This document shows, in pieces, positions 1-11,804 of a stretch of DNA of 64,000 nucleotides. The DNA is from Monomorium pharaonis. Taxonomy: Eukaryota > Arthropoda > Insecta > Hymenoptera > Formicidae. Under the pieces are notes generated by a model. The model made no database searches, was not told the origin of the DNA, and saw only the letters and a program-made list of their open reading frames with translations. The position numbers were made by a program, and so were the translations under genes. The stretch spans positions 15,067,045 to 15,131,044 of the forward strand of contig NC_050474.1 of assembly GCF_013373865.1 (NCBI RefSeq), read 5' to 3'. Every line of letters starts with the position of its first letter. Within the stretch, counting starts at the first letter, position 1.

Positions 1-478
1 TTCTTTAGTTTTTTTAGCGCTTTCGAAACTGTCAGATATGGAAGACTGTCTTTTACTAGAAGATGCACTTTCGCCCCGAGCTTTGCTTCTCTTGTGCGTT
101 TCAGAGTTACAATGATTGTCAATTACATTCCTTCTTTCCTAATTAACGCGTACGTCACAGTGCTTGCATGCCATAAGTTTCTTTTCTTTGCAAAAAATGT
201 ACATTCCTTCCTTTGCATAATTATTGACACACGATGATAACGACGTTGTTTTTTGTCTCCCTTTCATGTTTCAATAATAATAAAATATAAATAACGTTGA
301 TGCTTTGCTTCTTCACCACTAATTTATATAACAACATTCCATTAAACAATGAAACAAATCATAAATTCATAAAATAAATTTGCCGGGTAAGATGCAGACC
401 TAATTGGATACATACATCGCTAAAAGGCCTATCAGCAATCCAGATGTTGAAATGTAGATCACGTGTTCTTCACTCACC
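1..478. other. AT-rich sequence, no feature seen
   Basis: No convincing coding frame, RNA gene or repeat was found here. The stretch is AT-rich with scattered short ORFs only. Confidence 0.4.
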
Positions 479-858
479 ACACAATACTCTTTGAGTATAT
501 ATACATGGAGAAGGAATGCCAGCACTGAAAGTGTGTCCAAGATCTGTGCGAGAGAGAAAGGTATATCATGATACTTGCTCTCTCTGCGCATGCGTCAAAC
601 GCTATATGTACAATGGCTGGCATTGTATGTTTCACACACACACATACAATTCGTAAATAAGTACAAAAGTGCACAAGAAGTGCACAAGTGTTGAAACTGC
701 GGTGCAGATAATGATATTAACGCATGCGCAGAGAAAGCGAGTATCATGATATACCTTTCTCTCTCGCACAGATCTTGGACACACTTTCGGTCTACATGAA
801 ACCATAGCAATTCCTCCTCCATGTATATATACTCAAAGACAATACTACACACACGTTT
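479..858. repeat. Fold-back inverted repeat, MITE-like
   Basis: The stretch around 540-594 (gatctgtgcgagagag, then tatcatgata, then gcgcatgcg) returns as its reverse complement at 721-775. The outer pieces at about 488-515 and 810-838 also pair (gagtatatatacatgg). The arms are separated by about 125 bp that include a short CA run. Indels make the arms unequal, so this is an old hairpin element. Superfamily and target duplication could not be assigned. Short ORFs in this region are shadows of the repeat. Confidence 0.7.
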
Positions 859-1056
859 AAACGCTGCGGTCGATTTCGGTTGGTTACCCACTTCTCCTCT
901 CTCTACCCCCCCCCCCTAGCAACGAGCTGAATTCCAAGCCCTCTGATTAGGATTACCAAAACGCGGGAAATTCGAAAGTAATCTCACGCGTTTGTTTCAC
1001 GTTAAAGGAATGAACAGAAACGAATTTTGCGCGGGTTTGAGTCTATTATGCGATTA

Positions 1057-1222
1057 CCTTGGCGGAAAAATTTCTACAAAATTCTAAAAAACTACAAAAA
1101 TTTACAAAAGTGTTCCAATTCTAGCATTTTTTTGTAGTTTCTACAGAAAAATGCTAGAATTGGAACACTTTTGTAAATTTTTGTAGTTTTTTAGAATTTT
1201 GTAGAAAATTTTTCCGCCAGGG
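1057..1222. mobile_element. 166-bp palindromic MITE with TA duplication (Tc1/mariner type)
   Basis: The element begins CCTTGGCGGAAA and ends TTTCCGCCAGGG. Nearly its whole length is an inverted repeat, with arms joined by a short loop near 1135. It is flanked by TA on both sides (1055-1056 and 1223-1224). TA duplication with such termini fits Tc1/mariner-type mobilisation. It has no coding capacity. Confidence 0.8.
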
Positions 1223-1718
1223 TAGTATGCAATATATGAGTTATGCTGCAATAAAACCCCAATTATGTGAAATTATGCGCTTTAAAAACACATTGCCAAA
1301 GGTACAAGACAGAAAACATTGATATTTCATCAATTTAATGGATTTGGAGAAATTATGCAATTATGCAATCGCGTAAAGTGCCCATCCTTACTCATTATAA
1401 TGATATGAAAAATTAAATTTAAATTTTATGTTAGTCGAATTGGTGGTTTTCTTCTTTCGTTTATTGAAATACTTCAGATATTACATGTATGAAGGATTAT
1501 AAGAAGGATTATAAAGATTATAAGTATGATTGAGATATATATTTAATTTTAATATTTCAGCATGCTTCAATTTAATCCATATAATGTAATATTTTTACTT
1601 ATGATAACCTTCAATGGTATGATTTATCCGAATACTCCGATAACTTTGCAGAAAGGACAAATGAATATAAAAATTGAACATATGCTATTGGAAATAAAAA
1701 ATAATAAGCAATTTCAAT

Positions 1719-3153
1719 TTGAAAAAAGAAGAAACTTTAGATTTTCACGATGAGGTTCCAGAAGCAGAAAAAGTGGATTTATTAGAGACGGATGAAAAGA
1801 AAATCTATTTTCCAGAAGAAGTGATTTGCAATTTAGTTGAAGAAACAATATCAACTGACTATAAAAGGCAAGCTGTGGAATACTGGAAAAGCAATAAGAC
1901 AAAACCAAGATTGCTTCAAGAAGTTAGGCAAAAATTTAAAAAAGTTACATTGATACGACGATGGGAAAATCAAATTGTTCAAAGTGGTAGTAGGCTAGAA
2001 AAATTAAAAAAAATTCTGAATACACATTAAATCATTTTAATAAAGCATTTGAAAGAAAAATCATCATTCATGACATTGACATGACATCGCTCGATGGGCT
2101 TCTCAAGCACAAGAAAAAGAAAATGCGACAGGATTCAAAGTTTCAGAGAGATGGGTACAAAGATTAAAAAAAACATAATATTATGTCTAGAAAAATAACT
2201 TTGTTACAAAAAGGTCTCTACTATCAAAACCTGATTTAGAAAATAAATGCGATACGTTTATTACAAATGTAAAATATTATATTAATCGATATGGTGTGGA
2301 AAATATTTATAATTCGGATCAGAGTGGATTTCAGTTAGAATTTCATTCTGGTCGTACTTTAGCTTAAAAAGGTATTAAAAACGTAGAATCCGTAGTACAG
2401 TCTATATCAGCAACCACGCATAGCTATACAATTCAATCGACTATTTCGGCTGATGGTAGATTATTATCACTTCTTTTTATAGTATTAAAAGAAATTACAA
2501 GAACATTTGGTCCGAGAGTACAAGAAACATTATTCAACGCGACTAATATCTTTGTTACGTCTTCAAATTAACATCAAATCATGTAAAAACTTGGCTAAAG
2601 GAAGTATTTTTTCCAAATATCGGACCACAATAAGTATTGTTGTAAGATTCGTAAAGTGAACATTGTCCTAACATAATTTCAGAAACTAAATTAGATTCTG
2701 CAACAGATATTGTTTTCCTAATTATTCCGGCCGGTACAACTGGAAAAATACAGCCATACGACGTATACGAATTTCAGTTGTGGAAGAATTTTATTAAATA
2801 CTTTTCTGATACTATTATGTTGGATCTGGTTTTAGATCTTCATAATAGAAATAATATCTTGAAATTACAGTCATTAACACATCATCAATTCTCGTCGCCC
2901 AGATTTCAAAATGTATTTAAATATGTGTGGACTAAAAGTGGATACGTGTACAGAATGTATACGATGAATACCTGCAGGCTATACCGATAGAATTTGAAAC
3001 ACTAGTAGACTTTTGTTTTAAAAAGAATTTTAAAGTAAAATGCGATCTTTGTGACAAAATAGCCATAATAACTTGTTCTTGATGTAGAAAATCATTTTGT
3101 ATAACACATTTTTTCCACGAACATCATCTTTGTAATGAATATGTGCCATAAAT
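1719..3153 (+). pseudogene. Broken pogo/Tigger-like (DDE_1, CENP-B-type) transposase
   Basis: Translated pieces in shifting frames follow the order of a pogo-like transposase. First comes an N-terminal helical part (1719-2030, KRQAVEYWKSNKTKPRLL). At about 2080-2165 there is a helix-turn-helix piece ending RWVQRLKK. From about 2290 a DDE-type core reads YNSDQSGFQLEFHSGRT, and at about 2725-2830 IIPAGTTGKIQPYD leads into an open frame (2778-2990). The 3' end (about 3035-3150) carries clustered Cys and His residues (CDLCDK, CRKSFC, HFFHEHHLC), suggesting a C-terminal zinc-binding module. Several stops and frameshifts break it, so it is non-functional. No terminal repeats were located. Domain family is inferred from motif recall, not from a search. 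Confidence 0.7.
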
Positions 3154-3189
3154 GGAAGACATTTATAAACAAATTCTGTATTGATTTCT

Positions 3190-3575
3190 TTAAAAAAGAT
3201 GTGTTTTTAGATTATTAACACTGGTAAGATTTTAGGAATTTTCTTTACCCATTCAACAAATATTAATATTCTTTTGCCCAATAAAAATTTTTATTTGTAT
3301 AAAATTATGTTTGTAACAATTATTTCAACTTCTTTTCCCTTTTCCTTTATTTTTTCTTTCATTTTTATTTCATAATTTTTTTTAATTAATACTTCAAACT
3401 TATTAAATTAAATTATATTATATTATTTTTATTATCAAAGTGTGCTATGTACACATAATGTAAATAATATAATTATGCAAATAGTTATTGCAGTTTATAT
3501 TTTATACTTTTCTTTTGATATGATATTTTGTTACATTATATTTGTATTTTTTAATATTAAAAATATATTTTGCTT
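3190..3575. other. AT-rich spacer
   Basis: Very AT-rich sequence with homopolymer runs and chance ORFs. I see no gene or structured repeat. Confidence 0.4.
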
Positions 3576-4298
3576 TATATTAAGGGGCGTAAACATTAAG
3601 AGGTCAAAATTAAACACTTTTTTATAATTTTTTTTCTAATAGAACTAAGAAATGGATTTTTTTGCAATTTTTGTCACTTATTGTTCATGTCTTTAGGCAC
3701 TCAAAACAATTTTTATTAGAAAATTGTATTTATTTAATTACAAGTTGTAAGCAAAAATGCACTACCTTGAAAAATTTCTTCCACATTGTGTGTATGATAA
3801 CATCCAGTAGAATCGGCTGAAAGAAAAATACCAAACTTTTGGGGGATTTATAAGTATAAATATACTTCTAAGTGAATCTAAAAAAGCCATACATTTATTA
3901 TAAAAAATTTATAAAATGGCGCTTTGAAAAAAATTGGTTTTTTGTGAAAAATTTTTGACTTTTTTAATAACTTTTTTTATATGACTTCTAATTTATATTT
4001 TAGGTTTACACAGAAGTTAATTTAATAACGTTTAATTATAAAAAAAGAAGTGGATCCGTCGATTAGTTTTTTTTTTAATCATGCACGTAGTTTCGAGAAA
4101 AACGCATTTAAAGTTTCCGATCAAAGAAAAAGGTTGATAAAAGCTTGCTAATGATTGTTTATCTGTACTTTTCGATTAATCTGCTATCCCTGCTCCATAT
4201 AAAATGTTCTCGGTGTCCCCATACAATTCATTCTTCTCCAACAGCCGTTGTTTGTCGTAAGTACGCGTTTCCTGCGCAACAGATCTGCTACGACGATT

Positions 4299-4649
4299 TT
4301 AGCTAGTGTGATTTTCGTTTATTCTATCCGCAACATCTCTGCATACTGATCCAATAACTATTTCCATGCATGACATGATTCTTAGAACCGACAAATAGCC
4401 TTCATTGAAAATTCCAGCAGTTATGTAGGCAGCAATTTCAATGATTTTACCGTAATGAAGGTGTTTTGGGGCAAGTCGCCAAATCATTGCATTAAAACTT
4501 TCATTGACATTTTGTGTATGCCACCCACCTAAACACCTCTCAAGTAATTCTTTCCTTGACAGATTTTCCAGCAGACAATGTACCTTTTCAAAAAAAATAC
4601 ATGTCGATGATGTACAAAATCCGACCGTCATTCTCCACGTCGTGTACAT
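4299..4649 (-). pseudogene. Kolobok/Mutator-like transposase fragment
   Basis: A 116-codon minus-strand frame contains ERCLGGWHTQNVNESFNAM followed by IWRLAPKHLHYG and a helical stretch. The TQNxNESFN block and the following xxAPK segment match the fragment at 33398-33625, where the enclosing element has TTAA duplications. Downstream non-coding sequence is also similar (both have tctgctatccc). It is a C-terminal portion only; the catalytic N-terminal part is not readable. A TTAA followed by GGGGCGTAAAC at 3580-3594 could be one element end, but I could not pair it with a second end. Confidence 0.55.
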
Positions 4650-5403
4650 CGGGTCACTTTGATGGCGGCGGTATGATTAAGTTCAACACGAATAAAATCA
4701 ATGTGCGATATCACATTGATACTTAAAATTCATAATATTCAAAAAATACCTTGTTTATTTGCTAAAATACCCTAAAATGCAGTGCAAATTTCAAACTCGT
4801 GTGCAATCAACAAAAAACATCGTATCGACATGTATTTTTTTTAAATTGCTTAGAAAAAAATGAACTTTAAGAATCTGGATTAATATTAGCCAGATTTTAA
4901 CGAGAAACTTGTGCAAAATGATAACAAACTTTTACTTTTTTCAATTAAAAAAAACATGTTTGGTTTCATGCGATACAAAAGGTTCGCACTTAACAAATCA
5001 AACTTTGGCCTAAGGATTCTTAAAGTAGAGTCTTTGTCCTTTAATTTAAAAAAAAGTACATGTAATTTGGATGTTTTTTCGCAAAGTTGCATCACTTTGA
5101 AGATTGCCTAAAAATCGGTCAAAATTTTTGTCTCGTTTTTTTTTGCGCCAGTGTATGTATGCATATGCTTTATATCATGTAATACGTTGGGTATCATGTA
5201 ATTAAGATTAATCCGTTTTTGTTTTAATATAAAAATATACGCAGAAGAGGCAATTACTGAATATGACGCAACTAAAGAAATAACGTAACACTATTTCTAG
5301 CGCAGCGCCTATAACACGGGATTATAACTATAACATCTTGTTTTCCAATAATTGGAAATGGTGGAATCCATATGTTACTATATATGAATGGATTTGACTT
5401 TTA

Positions 5404-6238
5404 ATGCTCTTCCTATCTCCACTAACAAGTGTCATTAATTCTGATACTGCCATAACTTATCCACGCTTTGTTTTCCTTACTCTCCTTCTCTCTTGCTATC
5501 TCCTCCAGTTTTCATCTCATTTTTCTATCTTTCCACGTCCAGTCATTCTCTATCCTTTTTTTCCTTCCCCTCAATCTCTCTTCCTTAGAATTTTTTTATC
5601 TTTTCTCTTTATTCTCACATTACCATTTCTCTTCCATCCTTTCTCTCATCTCCCATTCCTCTAATCTCCTTGATTTCCGCCTCTACTCCTATTTTTTTAA
5701 TAAATCTTTTAAATTCTTTTTTCTCTTCTCTTTCCTCTCCAACTTCCGTTTCATCCCCTTAACCTCCCCATTCACCTCCTCCGGCTCCCTTACTCTCCTC
5801 TTTTCTGCTGTTCCCTTAACTTTTTGTCTCTCACCAATTCCTCTACTTCCTCCTTTAATTTGTTTACCATTTTCTCCATTCTTTGTTTTCCTATTGTCCT
5901 TTTCCTGCCTAAAACCGCTCCTCATTTCTTTTATCTCCTCCTTTATTCTTCTTTCTTATTCCCTTATTTCTCTTATTTCTTTTCCCAATTTCTTCTTCAT
6001 TTCCGAAATATTTTCTTTTATCATCCCCCTTAGTCCCGCCATTGCCTCTCATAATCCTTTCTTCCACACCTCCTGTCAGTTCCCCCGAACCTTCTCCCAG
6101 TTCAGCCTTCTCCCCCTCTCGAATCCTCTATTTTCCTCTTCATCTTTCTCTGCCACTCCTTTACACTGCCGCAACTCTTCCCCTATCTCTCCCCCTCGAT
6201 TCTTCCCTGTAACTTTGCCTCCACTTCGCTTTGACTAA
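5404..6238 (-). pseudogene. Degenerate LINE ORF1 (coiled-coil gag-like protein)
   Basis: The plus strand is strongly pyrimidine-rich because the minus strand codes a Lys/Glu/Arg-rich protein. Minus-strand frames read ISEMKKKLGKEIREIRE, then MRSGFRQEKDNRKTKNG (5689-5925), then GMKRKLERKEKRKKNLK, and nearer 5450-5550 DWTWKDRKMR and KLEEIARE. This order is typical of the charged coiled-coil ORF1 of hymenopteran non-LTR retrotransposons. Stops and frameshifts interrupt it, and no ORF2 follows, so the copy is truncated. Plus-strand Ser/Phe/Leu-rich ORFs here are shadows. Sequence to about 6660 could be its 5' leader. Confidence 0.6.
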
Positions 6239-6890
6239 GAAAAGCAATACCAAAACGCAATACCAAAAAACCACTTCCCTTTACCACTTATTGCGCCCCT
6301 TATAAACAGGCCTCAGTCCTGCTACGCTATTCCTGACCCCTATCCACTTCCTATCTTATCTCTACTTATCCTATGCTTTTCGTCCAAGAGATCGCACACT
6401 GTTCCGCTCTATACTTCGTGCTTTTACAGACCTCTCTCACAGATTCCTTCTCAGATCCCGATTCTTTTTTCTCCTTAAATACCTCCACACATGCACTTTT
6501 CACCCTTTCCTCCACTCTCACTTACTCTCTACCTTTCTCGCTCTCTCACTCACGCATTCTCACTTTCACTACCTTCTCTCAACTCCTTTATTCCACTCTA
6601 CAAAAACTGCACTTTACACAACGTAACACTATTTATCGTACCAGAAACGGAAATCCTTGTAGCTTTTATAATTTCTATTTTAAAAAATTCCAAAATTACT
6701 TAATTTTTTAGTAAAAATAAAGAAAATTACCTTTTAAAAAGAGGAAAATTGAAAAAAAATTTTAACACAATTTCCAAGAAGTTTTTAGGTTTAAGAACAC
6801 GACATAAATATGTGCATGAAAAATGTTGCAATTTTGAAAAATTATATAAAAAACAATATGGATTGTTAAATAAAATTAATATTTTATATA

Positions 6891-7252
6891 CAGTAGACGC
6901 TCGTAAACTTTCACGTTTAGGAGCTGTAGGGGCGGAATTTCTTGGAAAACGAATGTTATCGAATGCCACTACTCCTCGGCTTCTGTTCTGCTGGCACAGG
7001 CGCGTTAAAATTATGTGTGCATGCGCACTGTACATTGTACATTGTACAAGCGCCACCACACACATAACCTCAAATACATAACCTTACATAACCGATTTCA
7101 CTGTGTTTTATAAAATACCAGCGCCGCGCCGGCGCGAGCAGCGCGACTCTCTATCTCCATACAAACGATGTAGTGGGGACACGATATTAGTATTAGTGAG
7201 CGTATGTGTTAAGAGAAAATAGTTCCGATCGAAAGTTATCGAGCGTCTACTG
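6891..7252. mobile_element. 362-bp MITE with CAGTAGACGCTCG termini and TA duplication
   Basis: The left end CAGTAGACGCTCGTAAACTTTC (6891 onward) pairs with the right end GAAAGTTATCGAGCGTCTACTG (to 7252), with one small indel. TA flanks both sides (6889-6890, 7253-7254). The interior is GC-rich near 7120-7145. CAGT-starting termini with a TA duplication resemble pogo/Tigger-derived MITEs. No transposase is present. Confidence 0.75.
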
Positions 7253-7361
7253 TATAAATATATTAATAAATAAAATTTATATAAAATTAAAGAATGTTGT
7301 ATGGAAAATTTTCTTTTACATCTTTTTTTTAAACTAAACTTTTTTCATTCTTTGACTTCAG

Positions 7362-7568
7362 GATAAAAGTAAACTCCCTAATGAGGCGACCGAGATGTCC
7401 GGCTGCGTGTTTTGCACTCCAGCTTTTGTCGCGTTAGTAGAAAAGCATCGGGCAGTAGCTTCGAAACCAGTCGTCACGCGTGGTCGAGGTCATACCAAGA
7501 GTCGTAATCGAGGCAAACCTAAGCCACCAAAGGACAAAATGGCACAATTGGCAGCATATTTCGTATAA
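7362..7568 (+). CDS. Possible terminal exon of an unidentified host gene
   Basis: A pyrimidine tract ending ttgacttcag (7352-7361) looks like a 3' splice acceptor. Directly after it an open frame runs 68 codons to TAA at 7566-7568, starting DKSKLPNEATEMSGCVFC and ending KPKPPKDKMAQLAAYFV. It contains an Arg/Gly/Lys-rich stretch (VVTRGRGHTKSRNRGKPK), suggesting a nucleic-acid-binding or nuclear tail. Base composition is clearly richer in GC than its surroundings. An AATAAA (7567-7572) overlaps the stop, and further ones lie downstream. I do not recognise the protein. An internal ATG at 7395 would give a 57-residue alternative. Upstream exons were not found; the MITE at 6891 would lie in the intron. 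It could also be a retained pseudogene piece. Confidence 0.45.
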   Translation, partial: DKSKLPNEATEMSGCVFCTPAFVALVEKHRAVASKPVVTRGRGHTKSRNRGKPKPPKDKMAQLAAYFV

Positions 7569-7572
7569 TAAA

Positions 7573-8900
7573 TTGTTTAGGATGCATTGGATACAATATA
7601 AATATACGTTTATCTCATGTTCTCCTTTCCCTTCTCTCCCAAAAATGCCTGTCATACCTGAATCTTTTACAATATTTTATGCACGTAAGTAATGGTAATC
7701 ATTGTCATTCTTTTTATTAAAGAATCTATATTTGTTTAATTACAATTAATTAAAACATTTTATAGGACATTAGTTTTATTAAATAAACTCAATTTTTTGT
7801 CCAAATTAGTCGATTTGTTTAATACTACAATTCTAATTTATAAACAGACAAAAATTCTAATTTATAAACGGAAAATTCTTAACATTTTTATTGATTATGA
7901 ATTTGTATTCAGTATCCAAGAATATTAAACTATCCATGTAGACAAAGAAAGATTGTAAGATGTTTTTTTAGATTTCTAAAAGACATCTTGCGATTTCTTG
8001 AGATGTTTTGCATTTTTTAATGAAAAGATATCTTCACAATCTAAAAGATGTTTTATGCAACAGTTTGAGATATCTTTTAGATATCTGGCGATGTCTAAAA
8101 GACATCTTAAAGAAATCTGAAAGATATTTTAACTCTTTAATGTCCAAACGAACGTAATTATAGTACTTTATTTATCGAGATTGTTCAGTATGTTTCAGCT
8201 TTCAAAAAATTTGACTAAGATCATTTCTTACGTAAAATTTTATAATCTTTCAGAATCCGTCGTTTAATATTCATAAAAATTATATCCAAAAATATTGCTT
8301 ACCTTTTAAAAAAAAAACGTAGTTTTTAACAAAAATTAATTTTTTAATCAAAATGTTTATATCGAAATAATTTAACTTTTTGAGATTCGAATTTTTATAG
8401 ACACATTCATGAAACACAAACACCATGTAAATAAATTTTTGGGATCGCTAATTACGAATCTGGTATCAGAATTTTAAAATTAAAAAGAATGGATTCAACA
8501 TGGCAAATCATAAGATTTTTAAGTTTACGGCGTTTGTTAAAATTTGGTATAGGAATTTATTGGGTTCCTGATTACGAATCTGATTAAAAAATTTTTTAAT
8601 TTAAAAGGGTAGATCTAATGTAGCACGCTAAATATTTTTTTACGTTTTTTAAAGTCAATAAATATTAGTTTTTAGGAGTTTTTGAAATAAAACCTAGATA
8701 ACACCTAGACATTCGTATATACGTAAAAAGGCGTTTGGAGTCGTAAAGTAATGTGACAAACCGCGGTGTCATCGCTTTTCACGCAACACACTAGAATGTT
8801 TATTTCAATACGAGTTACTTTGCTCTAAATCTGAATCTAAAGTGTTCCTACTATAATGAACATTCATAACCATTGTTTTTATAACACATGTAACCCATAA
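7573..8900. other. AT-rich non-coding stretch with ATCTTTTAGAT-type inverted motifs
   Basis: At about 7950-8130 the motifs aaaagacatctt and aagatgtctttt recur in both orientations at short intervals, forming a small inverted array. The rest is AT-rich without supported genes. The motif style recalls the arrays around 44.9 and 52.2 kb. Confidence 0.4.
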
Positions 8901-9112
8901 AATAAAAAAGTAAAGTTTGTTTAGGTTACGTGTGAGCCGAAATCGACCCTTTTTTAATATCCTCCTTTATAATAATATAAATTAATAAGTTGAAAACTGA
9001 TGTAAGATTTGTAATTATTGTTTGCGACGTAGCTTTCCTTCGGAAACCGTCAGGTCCGATGGGGTTATGTCCAAATAATCGATAATGACTATTAATGTTA
9101 ACTGGTAACGCT

Positions 9113-9220
9113 TTCTCAACGATATCGGTAACTCGCGAAAACGATATCTTCGAAATATTGCTTGAAAAGATTCTCTCAACGATATCGATAACTCGCGAAA
9201 ACGGTATCTTCGAAATATTA
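9113..9220. repeat. Two-copy tandem duplication, unit about 60 bp
   Basis: The stretch tctcaacgatatcggtaact, followed by cgcgaaaacgatatcttcg and aaatatt, occurs at 9113-9159 and again at 9174-9220 with few changes. The repeated peptide seen in minus-strand frames is a by-product. Its function is unknown. Confidence 0.75.
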
Positions 9221-10360
9221 TATATTTTGGGCGCCAGGCGCGGTTTCCGCGCCACACAATAGTTTACGATAATTCGATAGCCAAAGAAAAAGCGTTACAA
9301 ATATACCGGTAGCTCTTTATCCGAAGCGGTAGAAGGGCGTGGTTCTTAAGTAAATTGAAAGTGTGGAGATTTCAGATCGAGACAGATCGCAGAATAGAAT
9401 TAGTATATAATTTTCAAATCAGTAACAATGATGAAAACGTATATTTCGAATGATTAAAGAGTACAGTAACAATCGGAAATAATTGACATATTACTCAAGT
9501 TCTCGGAACACGATAGATTCACAGATTTACGCGATGGAAACGGAGACAAGAATCTAAGAACAGAGAAAATGCAGAAACTTCAAAAATCTATTATACTATG
9601 CGAGAGACCGACGAGACTCTCCGCTCGAACAACCACAAGTACATTAATTCACGGAAACAGTAATCGCGATAACAATAAACTTTACTCTTAAACTAACGGT
9701 GACTGTCGGTGCCGGCTTTGTCCGAGAGGAACGCACTCAATTAATCGATATTCGGAGCCGGTCGGTCCCACCTCTCATGCGGTACTCCTTATTTCGAATT
9801 TCACAAAAGCAATAACAGCAACGGTAGCGGATTCCGAATTATCGATAACACGAAAAGAAATGGTATTCTTTATCCGGATTCGCACGAGAGTCGACCGCCT
9901 TACCCAAATATAATGCAATTCCTGAAGGGCTGCCAAGTGATGGCCTTACAACGAAAATCCTGGTCCACTGGGACGATTCCGTCAGGGCAAATCCTCGCTG
10001 ATACGCATGGAAGCACAGCTCGCCGAACAGTGAAAAACCCCGGTCCTACGCCGGCAGGCGCGTGCGCGCTTCGATTTCCAGTAGGTAGATCCGCTTGCCT
10101 CGCAGGATCCTTGATCTCTCGCAGCGCCGCTTCACCCCTCGCAATTTTCCAGAACTAGAGTCGATATTTGAATGCGAGATCTCTCGTGCCCCGCCGCTTC
10201 GGCTGGTTCGGCTGGCCAGGTCGCGACCGAGCCGATTTTAGTAGCGGGCGGTTGGTAGTGATACGGCCGCTCCCCCGGTCTGCAGCCCGGTGGCGTGCCC
10301 TCGGTGTTCTTCACCTAGAGGATCATCTTGCGGTAACGCTGTATTCATAATCAGCGATCC
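9221..10360. other. Mixed-composition block, possibly an old LTR-type region
   Basis: GC content rises here, especially at 9980-10320. Read on the minus strand, tggcgc motifs near 9230-9255 resemble a primer-binding-site neighbourhood, but no paired LTR is visible. ORFs at 9913-10350 have no recognisable domain. This is suggestive only. Confidence 0.2.
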
Positions 10361-10674
10361 CAAAAATCCCTAGATTATAATTGTCACATCAATATTACTT
10401 AATGTTTATTCTGACAAGAATTTTTCCTGTAAAAATGCATTTTTTGTTATTTAATAATATAAACAATTTTCTAAAGTGGCCTTAAGGGCCGGCGGTAATA
10501 GTACACAGTGGGCACAAAGTTGCTTTTTATGGCCAAAAATTGCTCGACGGCTGAATTCTCAACCGATTGCAACAAATTTTTTTTTAATACGCGTAATTTA
10601 TTGTATTATATCGGAGATCTGCACATTTTTATATTACAATTTGTTAATTAACAAAAAGTTATAATTGTTGTAAT

Positions 10675-11756
10675 GGGAGCGCCCCGATTGATCACGTCCC
10701 AATTGACCACAATTCGACATTAGAATTCAACAAACTGACGGCAAGTTATCAACATGCATGCACAATTGCTGTCAATGTGACAAATTTATTATTCCTCAAT
10801 GCATGCACTTATAATTTTATAAACTCATGAAGGTTATTTGCTCTCCTGATGTTAACTTCGTTCCACGTTAAATTATAACGACAGCAAATTGTGGGCAAAT
10901 TCACAACATACATGCAGTGCATTAATTTGCCTGATATGCTTAATTTCGCTTGGCTATCAGCAATTGCACACCATTTAAGTCGCAAACCCATGTGGTGCAG
11001 TGAATGCTTTATACACACACACACACGGGGGAGGGTGCAAGGGAGGCTTTCGGCCCCCCTCCCGCACCCACCCCGTCCAAGTTGCTAACCCATGTACACA
11101 TTGCAAACGCAGCCATAATGTATGAATATTTAATATGCGTTTGATTGAACGTTGTGCAATTGAACGGTATGCAACTGAGTGGTGTGCAATAAACGATGTC
11201 CAAAAGCACCGTGTCCAAATGAACGGTATGCAAATGATCGGTGTGTATCTTTTGGTGTGCAAATGATCAGTGCGCATCTTTCCGTGTACAAATGATCAGT
11301 GTGCATCTTTTCGTGTGCAAATGATCAGTGCGCATCTTTCCGTGTGCAAATAATCAGTGCGCATCTTTTTGTGTGCAAATAATCGATGTGCATCTTTCCG
11401 TGTGCAAATGATCGGTGCGCATTTCTTGGTGTGCAAATGAGTAATTAACAAGTGAACGGTATGCAAGTGAATGGTGTGCAAGTGAGCGGTGTGCAAATGA
11501 ATGATGTGCAACTTTTACGTGTCCAACCCAGCGAGAAACGGTAATGAATTCGACATCAATTCGACGTCAAATCGACATCGAAATCATCATTTCGATGTCG
11601 ATTCGATGTACTATTTCTCACTGGGAAGTGAACGGTGGGCATTTTTTTGTGTGCAAATATCCGGTGGTCAAATTTTACGTGTACATATAACTGGTGTACA
11701 TTTTTAATAAAATTTCTTTTGTGTCCAAATGCACAGCGTGCAAATGCACCGCTCCC
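10675..11756. mobile_element. Array-bearing element with conserved core (composite copy)
   Basis: The left end GGGAGCGCCCCGATTG and right end GCACCGCTCCC match the termini of better copies. The conserved core is at about 10979-11095: cgcaaacccatgtggtgcag, a CA run, a G/C-rich hairpin ending ctcccgcacccaccccgtcc, then gctaacccatgta. The right array (11130-11750) has units such as gtgtgcaaatgatcag and gtgcgcatctttcc. The left array is nearly missing and replaced by about 250 bp (10720-10975) that recur near 44.7/46.8 kb and 50.4/52.5 kb. No clean 8-bp duplication was found, so this copy is probably chimeric. Confidence 0.6.
11527..11625. mobile_element. 99-bp palindromic MITE, CCCAGYGAGAAA termini
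   Basis: It starts CCCAGCGAGAAACGG and ends TTTCTCACTGGG. The interior repeats tcgacatc/gatgtcga motifs in opposite halves. The same unit recurs at 45667-45774 and 51463-51572, and a half copy lies at about 12950-13012. Here it sits inside an array of another element family. Confidence 0.7.
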
Positions 11757-11804
11757 GTTTTCTCACCGTAGGTGTTGATGATCGTTTTTTATTGTAAATA
11801 TTTT

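Noticed and set aside
1562..1753. ORF MLQFNPYNVIFLLM with a hydrophobic start
   Set aside because: Short, AT-driven, overlaps the better-supported transposase pseudogene; no independent support for a signal peptide gene.
5404..6238. Ser/Phe/Leu-rich plus-strand ORF of 256 codons
   Set aside because: It is the shadow of a Lys/Glu-rich LINE ORF1 on the other strand.
9913..10350. Two ORFs of 60-81 codons in a GC-rich stretch
   Set aside because: No start context, domain or conservation clue; likely chance in GC-rich sequence.
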